Assembly: GCA_964598765.1 (NCBI GenBank)
Contig: CAZRCZ010000001.1
Span: 62,001-126,000, forward strand
Source: CAZRCZ01 sp964598765
GTDB taxonomy: Bacteria > Sumerlaeota > Sumerlaeia > MVZB01 > JAJFLK01
Reading direction: 5' to 3'
DNA: 64,000 nt
The notes beneath the pieces were generated by a model. It searched no databases, was not told where the DNA came from, and saw only the letters and a list, made by a program, of their open reading frames with translations. Position 1 is the first letter of the stretch; the number at the start of each line of letters is the position of its first letter. Shown here in pieces: positions 23,490-32,563 of the stretch. Both the position numbers and the translations under genes were made by a program.

Positions 23490-26144
23490 ATGCCGGATCA
23501 ATCGCCTCCCACTCCGGATTCCAAGGAACCGATCCCTTCTCCGAAGTCCACCCCTTCGCGTCCTCTCTCGCATGGGGGAGACCACGATCTCTCGCAACAG
23601 CTTCTCGCCGTTTCGCTCGGAAAAACCGAGGATATTTTGCAATCGCTCGGCACGCGCGCCGAGGGATTAACCGAAAGCGAAGCGCTGGAGCGGCTGGAGA
23701 AATTCGGTCCCAACAGCCTTGAAATCGCCGAGCAGTTCGTCCGGTTGAAGCAATTCGGTCACGCGATCCTGAATCCGCTTGTGCTTCTGTTGCTCGCGCT
23801 CGGAACAGTCTCCTTCCTTACGGGCGATGCCAACGCGGGCGCGATCATGTCGCTCATGGTGGCGTTGGGCGTGGGGTTGCGCTTCGTGCAGGAGGCGCGG
23901 GCCGCAACGGCGGCGGCGCGCCTCAAGGCGATGATCCACGTTACAGCGACGGTGCTTCGTGAGGGCAAGGCGAGGGAAATTCCATTTGACGAAGTGGTCC
24001 CGGGCGATTTGGTTCTTTTGACCGCAGGCGACATGGTTCCCGCCGACTTGCGACTGATCGCCTCCAAGGACCTTTTCGCCGCGCAATCGGCTCTGACCGG
24101 CGAATCCTTTCCGGTGGAAAAATTCGACCGTCCTATGACCGGCGAACCGCGTTCCCTTTTGCAGGCCGAAAACATTTGTTTCCTTGGAACCAACGTTACC
24201 AGCGGCACGGGAACGGGCGTCGCCATCGCGACGGGTCTGCGGACCTATCTCGGTTCGGTGGCAAGGATTGTCGCCGGAACCGGAAACCCCACCGCATTCG
24301 ACCGGGGAGTTCGCCGATTCACTTGGCTGATGATCGCCTATATGGCGGTCATGGTTCCCGCCGTTTTTCTCATCAACGGGCTGGTCAAACATAATTGGCA
24401 TGAGGCTTTTTTCTTCGCCATCGCCGTGGCCGTCGGCCTCACGCCCGAAATGTTGCCGATGATCGTTTCGGTTTGTCTTTCGCGCGGCGCGATGCTGATG
24501 TCGAAGAAAAAAGTGATCGTCAAGCGGCTGAATTCGATCCAAAACTTCGGCGCGATGGACATTCTGTGCACAGACAAGACCGGAACCCTGACGCTGGACC
24601 GCGTCGTTCTCCAGCGCCACTGCGACGTGGCGGGAAGCGACGATCAGGAAGTTTTGGCGGAAGCATTTCTCAACAGTCATTTTCAAACCGGTCTGCGGAG
24701 CGTGTTGGACCGGGCGATTCTGGAACACGAAGAAGTCCCGTCGCAAATCCAATTGGGGCAATTCAAGAAAATTGATGAAATTCCCTTCGATTTTTCGCGC
24801 AAGGTCATGTCGGTGGTCGTCGAATCGCCTCAAGGGGAAACGCGGCTCCTTTGCAAGGGAGCGCCGGAAGCGGTTTACGAACGTTGCGACCGCTTTGAGC
24901 TTGACGGCGAAATTTATCCGATGGATCCGCTCCTCCTCGTCAACCTGAAGGAGGAATATCAAAATTTGAGCAATGACGGCTTTCGCGTTCTGGCCGTGGC
25001 GTATAAGAAGCTCGATTCCAAGCCCGCGTATTCCAAGGAGGACGAAGTCGCCATGATTTTGCGCGGCTACCTCGCCTACCTCGATCCGCCGAAAGATTCC
25101 GCGAGACAAGCGATTGATGCGCTCCGTGGCCACGGCGTCGCGGTCAAGGTCCTGACGGGAGACAACGAATGGGTCAGCCGGAAGATATGCAGAGAAGTCG
25201 GACTGGTTGAGGAGAGAACATTGCTCGGTCCGGAAATCGAAAAGATGGGGGACGACGAGTTGCAACGATCCGTGGAGGAGGCATCGCTTTTCGCCCGTCT
25301 TTCCCCGATGGACAAGCAGAGGATCGTGGCGGCGTTTCAGAAGAACGGCCGAGTGGTCGGCTTCATAGGAGACGGCATCAATGACGCCCCGGCCTTGCGC
25401 GCCGCCGACGTCGGCATTTCCGTGGATACCGCCGTGGACGTCGCCAAGGAATCGGCCGATTTGATCATGTTGGAGAAGAACCTGATGATCCTCGAAGAAG
25501 GGGTGATCGAAGGACGCAAAGTCTTCGCCAATATCCTGAAGTATATCCGGATGGGAGCCAGTTCCAATTTCGGCAACATGTTCAGCGTCTTGGGCGCGAG
25601 CGTTTTTTTACCGTTCCTTCCGATGGCTCCCCTGCAGATTCTCGCCAACAATCTTCTTTATGATTTCTCGCAGGTGCCGATTCCGACCGACAATGTTGAC
25701 CCCGAACTGGTTACGCAACCCCAGCCTTGGTCCATGCAACGCATTTCGCGCTTTATCATGTTCGTCGGACCGATCAGTTCGATCTTCGATTACGCCACGT
25801 ATTTCATCATGCTCCACGTTTTCAATTGCTGGGCTCCGGCGCGCGCGTCCTTGTTCCAAACCGGATGGTTCGTCGAGTCGCTCCTGAGCCAAACGCTCAT
25901 CATCCACATCATTCGAACCAATCGGATGCCGTTCGTGGCGAGCAAGGCAAGCTGGCCTCTGGCGATCACCTCGGTGACGATCTCCTGTATCGGCGTGGCT
26001 CTGCCGTTCTCCTTTTTGGCCGGAGGCCTCGGACTGGTTCCCTTGCCTCACGCTTATTGGCCGCTTTTGCTTCTTGTTCTTTTCGGTTACGGCTTGCTAG
26101 CGTTCGGGTTGAAGTCGTGGTTCACCCGACGCGGATGGATTTAA
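23490..26144 (+). CDS. mgtA: P-type Mg2+-importing ATPase (MgtA/MgtB family)
   Basis: An 884-residue P3B-type ATPase that moves Mg2+ inward across the inner membrane at the cost of ATP. The phosphorylation motif DKTGTLT lies in NFGAMDILCTDKTGTLT, preceded by GLTPEMLPMIVSVCL, a block diagnostic of MgtA. The TGES actuator loop (LTGESFPVEKF), the KGAPE nucleotide-binding loop and the hinge GDGINDAPAL are all intact, and about ten membrane helices are seen. A non-conserved Ser/Pro-rich tail of about 30 residues opens the protein. The ATG at 23490 is 242 bases from the divergent antitoxin. I could not identify a magnesium-sensing leader in that gap. Confidence 0.92.
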   Translation: MPDQSPPTPDSKEPIPSPKSTPSRPLSHGGDHDLSQQLLAVSLGKTEDILQSLGTRAEGLTESEALERLEKFGPNSLEIAEQFVRLKQFGHAILNPLVLLLLALGTVSFLTGDANAGAIMSLMVALGVGLRFVQEARAATAAARLKAMIHVTATVLREGKAREIPFDEVVPGDLVLLTAGDMVPADLRLIASKDLFAAQSALTGESFPVEKFDRPMTGEPRSLLQAENICFLGTNVTSGTGTGVAIATGLRTYLGSVARIVAGTGNPTAFDRGVRRFTWLMIAYMAVMVPAVFLINGLVKHNWHEAFFFAIAVAVGLTPEMLPMIVSVCLSRGAMLMSKKKVIVKRLNSIQNFGAMDILCTDKTGTLTLDRVVLQRHCDVAGSDDQEVLAEAFLNSHFQTGLRSVLDRAILEHEEVPSQIQLGQFKKIDEIPFDFSRKVMSVVVESPQGETRLLCKGAPEAVYERCDRFELDGEIYPMDPLLLVNLKEEYQNLSNDGFRVLAVAYKKLDSKPAYSKEDEVAMILRGYLAYLDPPKDSARQAIDALRGHGVAVKVLTGDNEWVSRKICREVGLVEERTLLGPEIEKMGDDELQRSVEEASLFARLSPMDKQRIVAAFQKNGRVVGFIGDGINDAPALRAADVGISVDTAVDVAKESADLIMLEKNLMILEEGVIEGRKVFANILKYIRMGASSNFGNMFSVLGASVFLPFLPMAPLQILANNLLYDFSQVPIPTDNVDPELVTQPQPWSMQRISRFIMFVGPISSIFDYATYFIMLHVFNCWAPARASLFQTGWFVESLLSQTLIIHIIRTNRMPFVASKASWPLAITSVTISCIGVALPFSFLAGGLGLVPLPHAYWPLLLLVLFGYGLLAFGLKSWFTRRGWI

Positions 26145-26174
26145 GTTCCAACGTAAAATGAGATTGGTTCTTCC

Positions 26175-29100
26175 ATGAAAGAAGAGCTTCCACCCAAGTC
26201 CCCCCAATCTCCTCTTCCCTTCTACATCTGCTTCTTCCTGTCCGGCGTCGCGGGGCTGATCTATGAGGTCCTCTGGTCCCGCTATCTGGCGTTGGCGCTG
26301 GGAGGAACGGGACAGGCGCAGATCATCATCCTCTCGACCTACATGGGAGGGCTTGCGCTGGGAGCGTGGCTTTTCGGCAATCGCGCCGACACGACTGCCG
26401 ACCCGCTCAAACTTTACGTCGGGCTTGAGTTGGGCATCGGGTTGCTCGGCGCGATCTATCCTCGCCTTTTTGAACCTGTCCGGTCGCTTTTCGTTGGAAC
26501 CATCAAGATGCTCGGGCTGAGTCCCGTCGCGTGGCATCTTTCGGCCATTCTCGCCTGCGCTTTAAGCATCCTTCTCCCGACGACGCTCATGGGGGGGACG
26601 CTTCCCGTTCTCGGAAAATACCTCATCCGGAATCGTTCTGATATCGGACGGCGGATCGCGGGGCTTTATTACCTCAACAGCTTGGGAGCCGTCTTCGGCT
26701 CGCTTTGGGCGGGGTTTTGGCTGATTCGCGTCGCGGGATTGGAAATGTCCATGGTCACCGCCGCCTCGCTGAACTTTCTGGTCGCGGGTACAGTTTGGAT
26801 TTTGTCCAAGATTGGGGGAACCGCTGGAACTTCAGCGGAACCGGAACCTGATGAAGACCGGTCAAAGCCGGAACTCCAGATCGCGAAAGGAGAACCAACG
26901 GCAACGAACCGAGTGATTCTCATCGCTTTGTCCGCCATCACGCTTTCGGGATTCGCCTCGATGATTTACGAGGTGTGCTGGATTCGGCTTATGACACTGG
27001 TTCTAGGCTCTTCCAGTTTTTCATTCGCGTTGATGCTGTCCGCGTTTATTTCCGGAATCACGCTGGGGAGTTTTCTCCTGTCGCTCAAACGGAGCGACGG
27101 CGGATATTACGGAATTCTCGGCTGGAGCGAGCTGGCGATCGGATCGTCGGCCTTGCTCACAATCCTCATTTACCAGCGTCTTCCCGTTGTGCTCAACCAA
27201 TGGCGCACGAGCTTGGTTCGGGAGGAATACGCTTATCCGATTTATCAATGCGGTGTGTTTGTCCTTTGCTTTTCGGTCATGGTGGTTCCGACGGTTTTCA
27301 TGGGGATGACGCTTCCGGCGGCCAGCCGCGTCGCGTCGCAGGGCTTGAAAACCTTGGGGGGCAAAATCGGCGACGTCTTCGCCTTGAACACCATCGGCAC
27401 GCTCTTCGGCGCCGCCGTGGCCGGATTTTTTCTTCTTCCCTCCATCGGCGTTAAAAACGCGATCCTCGTCGCCGTGACGATGAACCTCGTTTTGGGATTG
27501 GCGATTTTATGGACCGATCCCGCGCTGTTCCGTTCAGGCTTGCTCCGTCCCCCCTCCGCGCTCGCGCTCACCGTCGCGGGATTGATTTCCTATACGATTT
27601 TTTCTTCCGGCTGGGACATCCGGTTTCTAACGGCGGGGACCTATCGGAGCCGCAGGAGAATAGAAAGCTTCGCGCATTTCAGACGGGAGATCAGCCGGCG
27701 TGAACTTCTTTATTATCGCGACGGGGCCGACGCCAGCATCGCCGTCTCCAGCGACAAAGACCCGCGCAAGGGACACGTTCTCGCCCTGCTCATCAACGGC
27801 AAGGCCGACGCATCCAACGACACCGACATGGTGACCCAAGTCATGCTGGGGCATCTCCCGATGCTGATCCATCCCAAGCCGGAAAATGTTTTGGTCGTGG
27901 GTCTGGGCGCCGGGGTGAGCGCGGGCGCGGCGACACTTTATGATCCGAGAAGGGTGGATTGCGTCGAGTTGATCCCGGAGGTGGTCGAGGCGGCGCGCCA
28001 TTTCCACGAATACAATCACGACGTCGTGGACAATCCTAAGGTCAAGATCGTTGTGCAAGACGCCAAAACCTTTCTGCAGATGGCGCCCGATTCCTACGAC
28101 GTGATCATCAACCAGCCGACCAATCTTTGGATCACGGGCGTCGCGGGGCTTTTCACGAGGGAATACTACGAGGCTTGCCGCGAAAAGCTTCGCCCGGGAG
28201 GAATGTTCGAGCTTTGGATTCAATGCTACGACATTCAGGACGTTTCCATGTTTTCCATCCTGAACACGTTCCACGAGGTTTTCCCGTATTCGACCATCTT
28301 CAATCTATCGTCGGCGGACATCGCCGTCATCGGCTCGACCGAGCCGTTCAAGCCAGACTTTCCTCGAATGAAAGATCTGCTGGATCTTCCCGGCGTTTCC
28401 GCCGAACTGGCTCCCTTCGGGATCCGCGACTTGTTGCCGATTCTCTCCATGCAGATGGCGGCCAAGAATCTCACGCCCGGGCCTCACGTGACGCTGGGGG
28501 GCATGAACAGCGATTTCTTTCCCACGCTCGAATTTGAAGCCTCTAAGGGTTTCTTCATCGGATCCAACGCAACGGGACTCAAGATGTTGGATCGCCGAAA
28601 TTGGGCGCCGGGCCTCGGCGGTTTGTGGATTGAGCAATACCATCCCAATCCCCAACCGCCGGAGTCGTCTTTTGCCTCCTATTTCGAGCAACTCAACCGC
28701 ATGAGCAGTTTGCAAGACAACGCGCTTTCGGCTTGGTGCGATCTATGGGAACGATCTTATCACGGTTCAACGCGAATCCGATTGGCGCGATCCCGAATAC
28801 CGGACAACAACGAATTGGGGCGATTGGCTCTGCTCGACGACGAACGCTTGACCAGTTCCACCGAAGCGATGGAAATGCGGACGCGACTTCTTGTCCGCCA
28901 GTATGAAGCGGATCGGAATTACGCGCATCTTCCCGACGCGCAACCGTTGCGGGCGTCGCTGGAGAGGCTGGTTGGCGAAAGTCCGTCCAGTCGTCCGTGG
29001 GGTCTGATGATTTTGGGGGATTTGGAGGCGGACGCGCTGAAATTTGATTCGGCGGTCCAACGTTATGCGGAGGCCTTGAAGGGATTAAGCGTCGGCGTCG

Positions 29101-29312
29101 CAGATTCGTCCGCCGAAGATCTTCGAACGGAAATTCTCATTCGTCTGGCCGAAGTTCACCTCGACCTGAATATGCCCGATACGGCGCAAGAAGACGTGTC
29201 GGAATTTCGGGAGGAAGACCTATCCGCCAAACTCTCCCTGCGATTGCATTTGCTCCGGTGCCGAATACTTCAGGCGGAAGGTAAACGCGAGTTTGGATCG
29301 CGCGGCTTTTAG
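26175..29312 (+). CDS. fused MFS-like membrane / spermidine synthase-like protein
   Basis: A 1045-residue fusion known from many environmental bacteria. The N-terminus (about 15-480) has roughly 12-14 hydrophobic helices in two related halves (SGVAGLIYEVLWSRYLAL and SGFASMIYEVCWIRLMTL). A Rossmann methyltransferase-like domain of the spermidine synthase type follows (about 490-760) with VVGLGAGVSAGAA and VDCVELIPEVVEAA. The residue that is the catalytic Asp in true aminopropyltransferases is replaced (DVIINQPTNLW), so polyamine synthesis is doubtful. The last 280 residues contain TPR-like helices. It starts 30 bases after mgtA on the same strand. Its real role is unknown. Confidence 0.85.
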   Translation: MKEELPPKSPQSPLPFYICFFLSGVAGLIYEVLWSRYLALALGGTGQAQIIILSTYMGGLALGAWLFGNRADTTADPLKLYVGLELGIGLLGAIYPRLFEPVRSLFVGTIKMLGLSPVAWHLSAILACALSILLPTTLMGGTLPVLGKYLIRNRSDIGRRIAGLYYLNSLGAVFGSLWAGFWLIRVAGLEMSMVTAASLNFLVAGTVWILSKIGGTAGTSAEPEPDEDRSKPELQIAKGEPTATNRVILIALSAITLSGFASMIYEVCWIRLMTLVLGSSSFSFALMLSAFISGITLGSFLLSLKRSDGGYYGILGWSELAIGSSALLTILIYQRLPVVLNQWRTSLVREEYAYPIYQCGVFVLCFSVMVVPTVFMGMTLPAASRVASQGLKTLGGKIGDVFALNTIGTLFGAAVAGFFLLPSIGVKNAILVAVTMNLVLGLAILWTDPALFRSGLLRPPSALALTVAGLISYTIFSSGWDIRFLTAGTYRSRRRIESFAHFRREISRRELLYYRDGADASIAVSSDKDPRKGHVLALLINGKADASNDTDMVTQVMLGHLPMLIHPKPENVLVVGLGAGVSAGAATLYDPRRVDCVELIPEVVEAARHFHEYNHDVVDNPKVKIVVQDAKTFLQMAPDSYDVIINQPTNLWITGVAGLFTREYYEACREKLRPGGMFELWIQCYDIQDVSMFSILNTFHEVFPYSTIFNLSSADIAVIGSTEPFKPDFPRMKDLLDLPGVSAELAPFGIRDLLPILSMQMAAKNLTPGPHVTLGGMNSDFFPTLEFEASKGFFIGSNATGLKMLDRRNWAPGLGGLWIEQYHPNPQPPESSFASYFEQLNRMSSLQDNALSAWCDLWERSYHGSTRIRLARSRIPDNNELGRLALLDDERLTSSTEAMEMRTRLLVRQYEADRNYAHLPDAQPLRASLERLVGESPSSRPWGLMILGDLEADALKFDSAVQRYAEALKGLSVGVADSSAEDLRTEILIRLAEVHLDLNMPDTAQEDVSEFREEDLSAKLSLRLHLLRCRILQAEGKREFGSRGF

Positions 29313-29321
29313 ATGCGTTGG

Positions 29322-30116
29322 CTAGATCAATAATTCCAGCCGGTCGCCACTGCCGATGCCGCAGGCGTTGGCGTCGTCGTTGTCAACGTGCATTTCAAAA
29401 AGGAATTCGTCGGAGACTCGGATGCGGACCTGCTCCAAGATTGCGGGTTTCTCGGTGTGAAAAACGCGGGCGTGAATCATTTGATTATTGGTCAATCCAA
29501 ACCGTTGCGCGATTTCGGGGGGCGTGTGGATATGCCGGTCGGCGACGATGATTCCTTCTCTTAAAACCAGCGTGCCTTTGGGTCCAACCAGCGTTCCTCC
29601 CGCCGAACCTTTGGTGTCCCCCGATTGCCGAACGGGTGGATTGATGCCGAGATAAAACCCGTCGGTGCGGGAGATTTCGACCTGCGTGTATTTTCGAAGA
29701 GGACCCAAGATGCGCACACTCTCAATAGCGCGTCCGCGCCCGGCGATCAGCGAGACGGTTTCTTTCGCCGCGAATTGAAACGGTTGCATGAGCATATTGC
29801 GAGCGGTCAATTCCGCTCCCTTGCCGAAAAGAATTTCAAAATCTTCTTTCGTCAGGTGAATGTGGCGATTGGAGACGTTGCAGGTGACCGTCCAACGACC
29901 GTCGGGCGAATGTCCCGGCTCCTCCGGACGGAGCGCACCCGAAGAAGACAGATTCGAGATCGCCGACGTTGAAGTTCCGTATGCGCGAATCGAAGCGGCC
30001 GTCGGGCGAGGAGAGGGGAGGGATGCCAAGGCCGTCGAGCCGGTCAGCCCCCGCGCCTGAAGCTCCTGAATTACCGCCGTTGCAATGCGGGCGATTTTAT
30101 CCTTGTCGGCATCCAT
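29322..30116 (-). CDS. pduL: phosphate propanoyltransferase PduL with N-terminal encapsulation-like peptide
   Basis: A 264-residue phosphotransacylase that converts acyl-CoA and phosphate to acyl-phosphate and CoA, regenerating CoA inside bacterial microcompartments. Zinc ligands of the two-barrel fold are visible in NVSNRHIHLT, DRHIHTPPEIA and EMHVDNDDANACG. The start MDADKDKIARIATAVIQEL forms an amphipathic helix followed by a long Ser/Pro/Ala linker to about residue 75; this is the layout of an encapsulation peptide that loads an enzyme into a shell. It lies 24 bases after the BMC shell gene in the same operon. Its 3' end is 9 bases from the convergent fused membrane protein. Confidence 0.92.
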   Translation of the reverse strand: MDADKDKIARIATAVIQELQARGLTGSTALASLPSPRPTAASIRAYGTSTSAISNLSSSGALRPEEPGHSPDGRWTVTCNVSNRHIHLTKEDFEILFGKGAELTARNMLMQPFQFAAKETVSLIAGRGRAIESVRILGPLRKYTQVEISRTDGFYLGINPPVRQSGDTKGSAGGTLVGPKGTLVLREGIIVADRHIHTPPEIAQRFGLTNNQMIHARVFHTEKPAILEQVRIRVSDEFLFEMHVDNDDANACGIGSGDRLELLI

Positions 30117-30140
30117 AATGACCGTCGCGCCTCGGATGGT

Positions 30141-30458
30141 TTACGGATGGCGGGGCAGAAGTTTTTCGAGGAGTTCGTGCGGGCGCGGAATGACGTGCGA
30201 CCCGCGCAGTTCGCCGACGCGTTTGGCGGCGGAGGCTCCGGCCTCGACGGCGACCGTCACCGCGCCGACGTCGCCCCGGACCGTGACCGTCACGATCCCC
30301 GCGTCAATTTTGGCGTTTCCCTCGACGGTGACGTTGGCCGACTTGGACATTGCGTCGCACGCCTCGATGGCGCCGGTCATACCGCGAGTTTCCACGATGC
30401 CGAGCGCGGTTCCCTCATGCGGATCGCGCTCGGTTGGGTCTTTTTCCCGTTTGCTCAT
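30141..30458 (-). CDS. bacterial microcompartment hexameric shell protein (BMC domain)
   Basis: A 105-residue single-domain BMC shell protein of the PduA/EutM/CcmK class, which forms hexameric tiles of a polyhedral protein compartment. The conserved pattern is clear: ALGIVETRGMTGAIEACDAM, then VTVRGDVGAVTVAVEAGASA and VIPRPHELLEKLLP. An N-terminal polar tail of about 17 residues precedes the domain. It heads a two-gene operon with pduL and is divergent from an RbsB/RbsC sugar importer. No pentameric vertex protein, aldehyde dehydrogenase or signature enzyme is found in the window, so the rest of the compartment must be encoded elsewhere. Confidence 0.93.
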   Translation of the reverse strand: MSKREKDPTERDPHEGTALGIVETRGMTGAIEACDAMSKSANVTVEGNAKIDAGIVTVTVRGDVGAVTVAVEAGASAAKRVGELRGSHVIPRPHELLEKLLPRHP

Positions 30459-30602
30459 AATGAGCGTAAACTAGTCGCTGAACGAGGCAATGTCAAGCCA
30501 AGCCGAAAAGTTCGTAGGGTGATTCGAAGGCAATCATGGTTTGCGGATTTGGAATCCCTTTGGAATAATCCTGAGCCATTCAACCGGAGAGTGAAAATCG
30601 AA

Positions 30603-31604
30603 ATGCGAAATCAATCCGTTCATCGAATGTTTAACCGAATCGCGATCTGTTTTGCCATGACGCTCATCGGCGCGTCGGCGCGAGTGGCTTGCGCGCAAGC
30701 CACCCAAAAGAAGCTGACGTTTGCGGTGATTCCCAAGGGGACGACGCATGAATTTTGGAAATCCATCCACGCCGGAGCGGTGAAAGCCGGACGCGAATTG
30801 GGAATCGAGATCATCTGGAAGGGACCGCAACGCGAAGACGACCGCGAGCTTCAAATTCAGGTCGTCGAGGATTTCGTCAGCAAGAAAGTGGACGGCATCG
30901 TTCTTGCGCCGCTGGATGACAAGGCGCTGGTCCGTCCGGTCGGCGACGCGATGAAGAAGAAAATTCCCGTCGTCATTATTGATTCCGGCTTGCAGGGGAA
31001 GGATTACGTCAGCTTTGTCGCGACGGACAATTACAAGGGAGGATTGCTCGGCGGCGAGCGGTTGGGCGAGGTCATGGGAGGCAAGGGCAAGGCGATTCTG
31101 TTGCGCTATCAGGAAGGCTCCGCCAGCACCATGGAACGCGAGCGCGGTTTTCTGGACGCGATGAAGAAAAAATTCCCCGGCGTCCAGATCGTTTCGGATA
31201 ATCAATACGGCGGCGCGACGGCGGAACTGGCTTATCAGAAATCCGAAAATCTCTTGAATCGCTTTCCCGACGTGGAGGGCATCTTTTGTCCCAATGAATC
31301 CACGACGTTCGGCATGTTGCGCGCGCTGACTGATGCCGGCAAGGCGGGCAAGGTCAAGTTCGTCGGTTTCGATTCGAGCGAAAAGCTGATTCAAGGGTTA
31401 AGGGACGGGAACATTCACGGATTGGTTCAGCAAAATCCGTTCAAGATGGGAGAACTGGGAGTCAAGACGCTGGCCGCGCATCTCAAAAGCGAAAAAGTCG
31501 AACCGGCGATTGACACCGGCGTCATGGTCGTCTCCAAGGAGAACATGGATCAACCTGAGGTTTCCCGACTTCTACATCCGCCCTTGGACGAGTATCTGAA
31601 GTGA
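30603..31604 (+). CDS. ribose/xylose-type ABC transporter sugar-binding protein (RbsB-like)
   Basis: A 333-residue periplasmic binding protein of the RbsB (type I) fold, delivering a sugar or sugar alcohol to a membrane permease. The signal peptide (MFNRIAICFAMTLIGASARVA, cleaved near ACAQA) is followed by KLTFAVIPKGTTHEFWKSI, the typical first ligand-binding strand, and GIVLAPLDDKALV and FVGFDSSE. The ATG at 30603 is supported by GGAGAG about 13 bases upstream; the next ATG at 30627 is possible. Its stop overlaps the GTG of the permease (GTGA). The gene is divergent from the BMC/pduL operon, which suggests the sugar may feed the microcompartment. Confidence 0.9.
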   Translation: MRNQSVHRMFNRIAICFAMTLIGASARVACAQATQKKLTFAVIPKGTTHEFWKSIHAGAVKAGRELGIEIIWKGPQREDDRELQIQVVEDFVSKKVDGIVLAPLDDKALVRPVGDAMKKKIPVVIIDSGLQGKDYVSFVATDNYKGGLLGGERLGEVMGGKGKAILLRYQEGSASTMERERGFLDAMKKKFPGVQIVSDNQYGGATAELAYQKSENLLNRFPDVEGIFCPNESTTFGMLRALTDAGKAGKVKFVGFDSSEKLIQGLRDGNIHGLVQQNPFKMGELGVKTLAAHLKSEKVEPAIDTGVMVVSKENMDQPEVSRLLHPPLDEYLK

Positions 31605-32563
31605 TTCAACCAACAGGGATGAAGAAGTTTTTTTCCTTCGGGCGTTATCTCGGTTTAATTGCCGTGGTTCTCCTCTTCGGCTTTCTCGACAAAAATGGCA
31701 CATTCCTGACCGCTCAAAATTTTCGGACCGTCGCGACGCAGACGGTCATCGTGGCGATTGCGGCGATGGGCGCGACGTGCGTCATCATCAGCGCGGGAAT
31801 TGATTTGAGCGTCGGTTCGGTCATCGCGCTGGCGACGGTTATCACAGCGCTGGCGCTTCAAAAGGGAGCTTCTCCGGCGGTCGCCGCCGTGTTGGGCATC
31901 TTAACCGGCGGATTATGCGGATTGCTGAACGGCGTCATCGTCACCTCCTTGCGCATCGTGCCGTTCATCGCGACGCTGGGTATGTTGAGCATTGCGCGCG
32001 GCGTGGCCAAAGTTCTTGCAAAGGGGGAGACCGTCCGTCCGCCGGTTTCATGGCTTGAGGATTTAATGACAAAGACGCCCACGCATGAATGGCTGATTGT
32101 CTCGCCGGGCGTTTGGCTCATGATTGGAATTTCGTTGGCCGTCGCCTTCATGCTGGGTCGCACCGTTTTCGGTCGCCATCTTTTCGCGCTCGGCTCCAAC
32201 GAAACGGCGGTGCGATGGAGCGGTCTGCCGATTACGCGGCTGAAGATGCAGGTTTATTTTCTCGCGGGTTTGCTCTCCGGTCTTGCGGGGTTAATGCAAT
32301 TTTCCCGCCTGACGCTCGGCGACCCGACGGCGGCGGGAGGATTGGAACTCGACGTGATCGCGGCGGTTGTGATCGGCGGCGCGAGCCTCAGCGGTGGTGA
32401 AGGGTCGGTTTCCGGAACGCTCGTGGGCGCGTTCATCCTTCAATTCCTCCGCAACGGATGCAATCAGATCGGCGTGGATAACTACGTGCAAGACATGATC
32501 GTCGGCGTGATCATTATCGGGGCAGTAGCGGCGGATCAACTTCGAAAGCGCCTTGCCGCATGA
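31601..32563 (+). CDS. ribose-type ABC transporter permease (RbsC-like)
   Basis: A 320-residue inner-membrane permease of the RbsC/XylH family with about 8-10 helices and the conserved stretch CVIISAGIDLSVGSVIAL that contacts the channel, plus FALGSNETAVRWSGL on the cytoplasmic side. The GTG at 31601 overlaps the binding-protein stop; an internal ATG at 31619 is an alternative. The RbsA-type ATPase that must power the pair is not encoded here. Its 3' end overlaps the convergent dehydrogenase-like gene by 50 bases. Confidence 0.92.
   Translation: MIQPTGMKKFFSFGRYLGLIAVVLLFGFLDKNGTFLTAQNFRTVATQTVIVAIAAMGATCVIISAGIDLSVGSVIALATVITALALQKGASPAVAAVLGILTGGLCGLLNGVIVTSLRIVPFIATLGMLSIARGVAKVLAKGETVRPPVSWLEDLMTKTPTHEWLIVSPGVWLMIGISLAVAFMLGRTVFGRHLFALGSNETAVRWSGLPITRLKMQVYFLAGLLSGLAGLMQFSRLTLGDPTAAGGLELDVIAAVVIGGASLSGGEGSVSGTLVGAFILQFLRNGCNQIGVDNYVQDMIVGVIIIGAVAADQLRKRLAA

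Noticed and set aside
23667..25265. Minus-strand open frame of 532 codons
   Set aside because: It is the antisense of the P-type ATPase gene, whose DKTGTLT and GDGINDAP motifs are on the plus strand.
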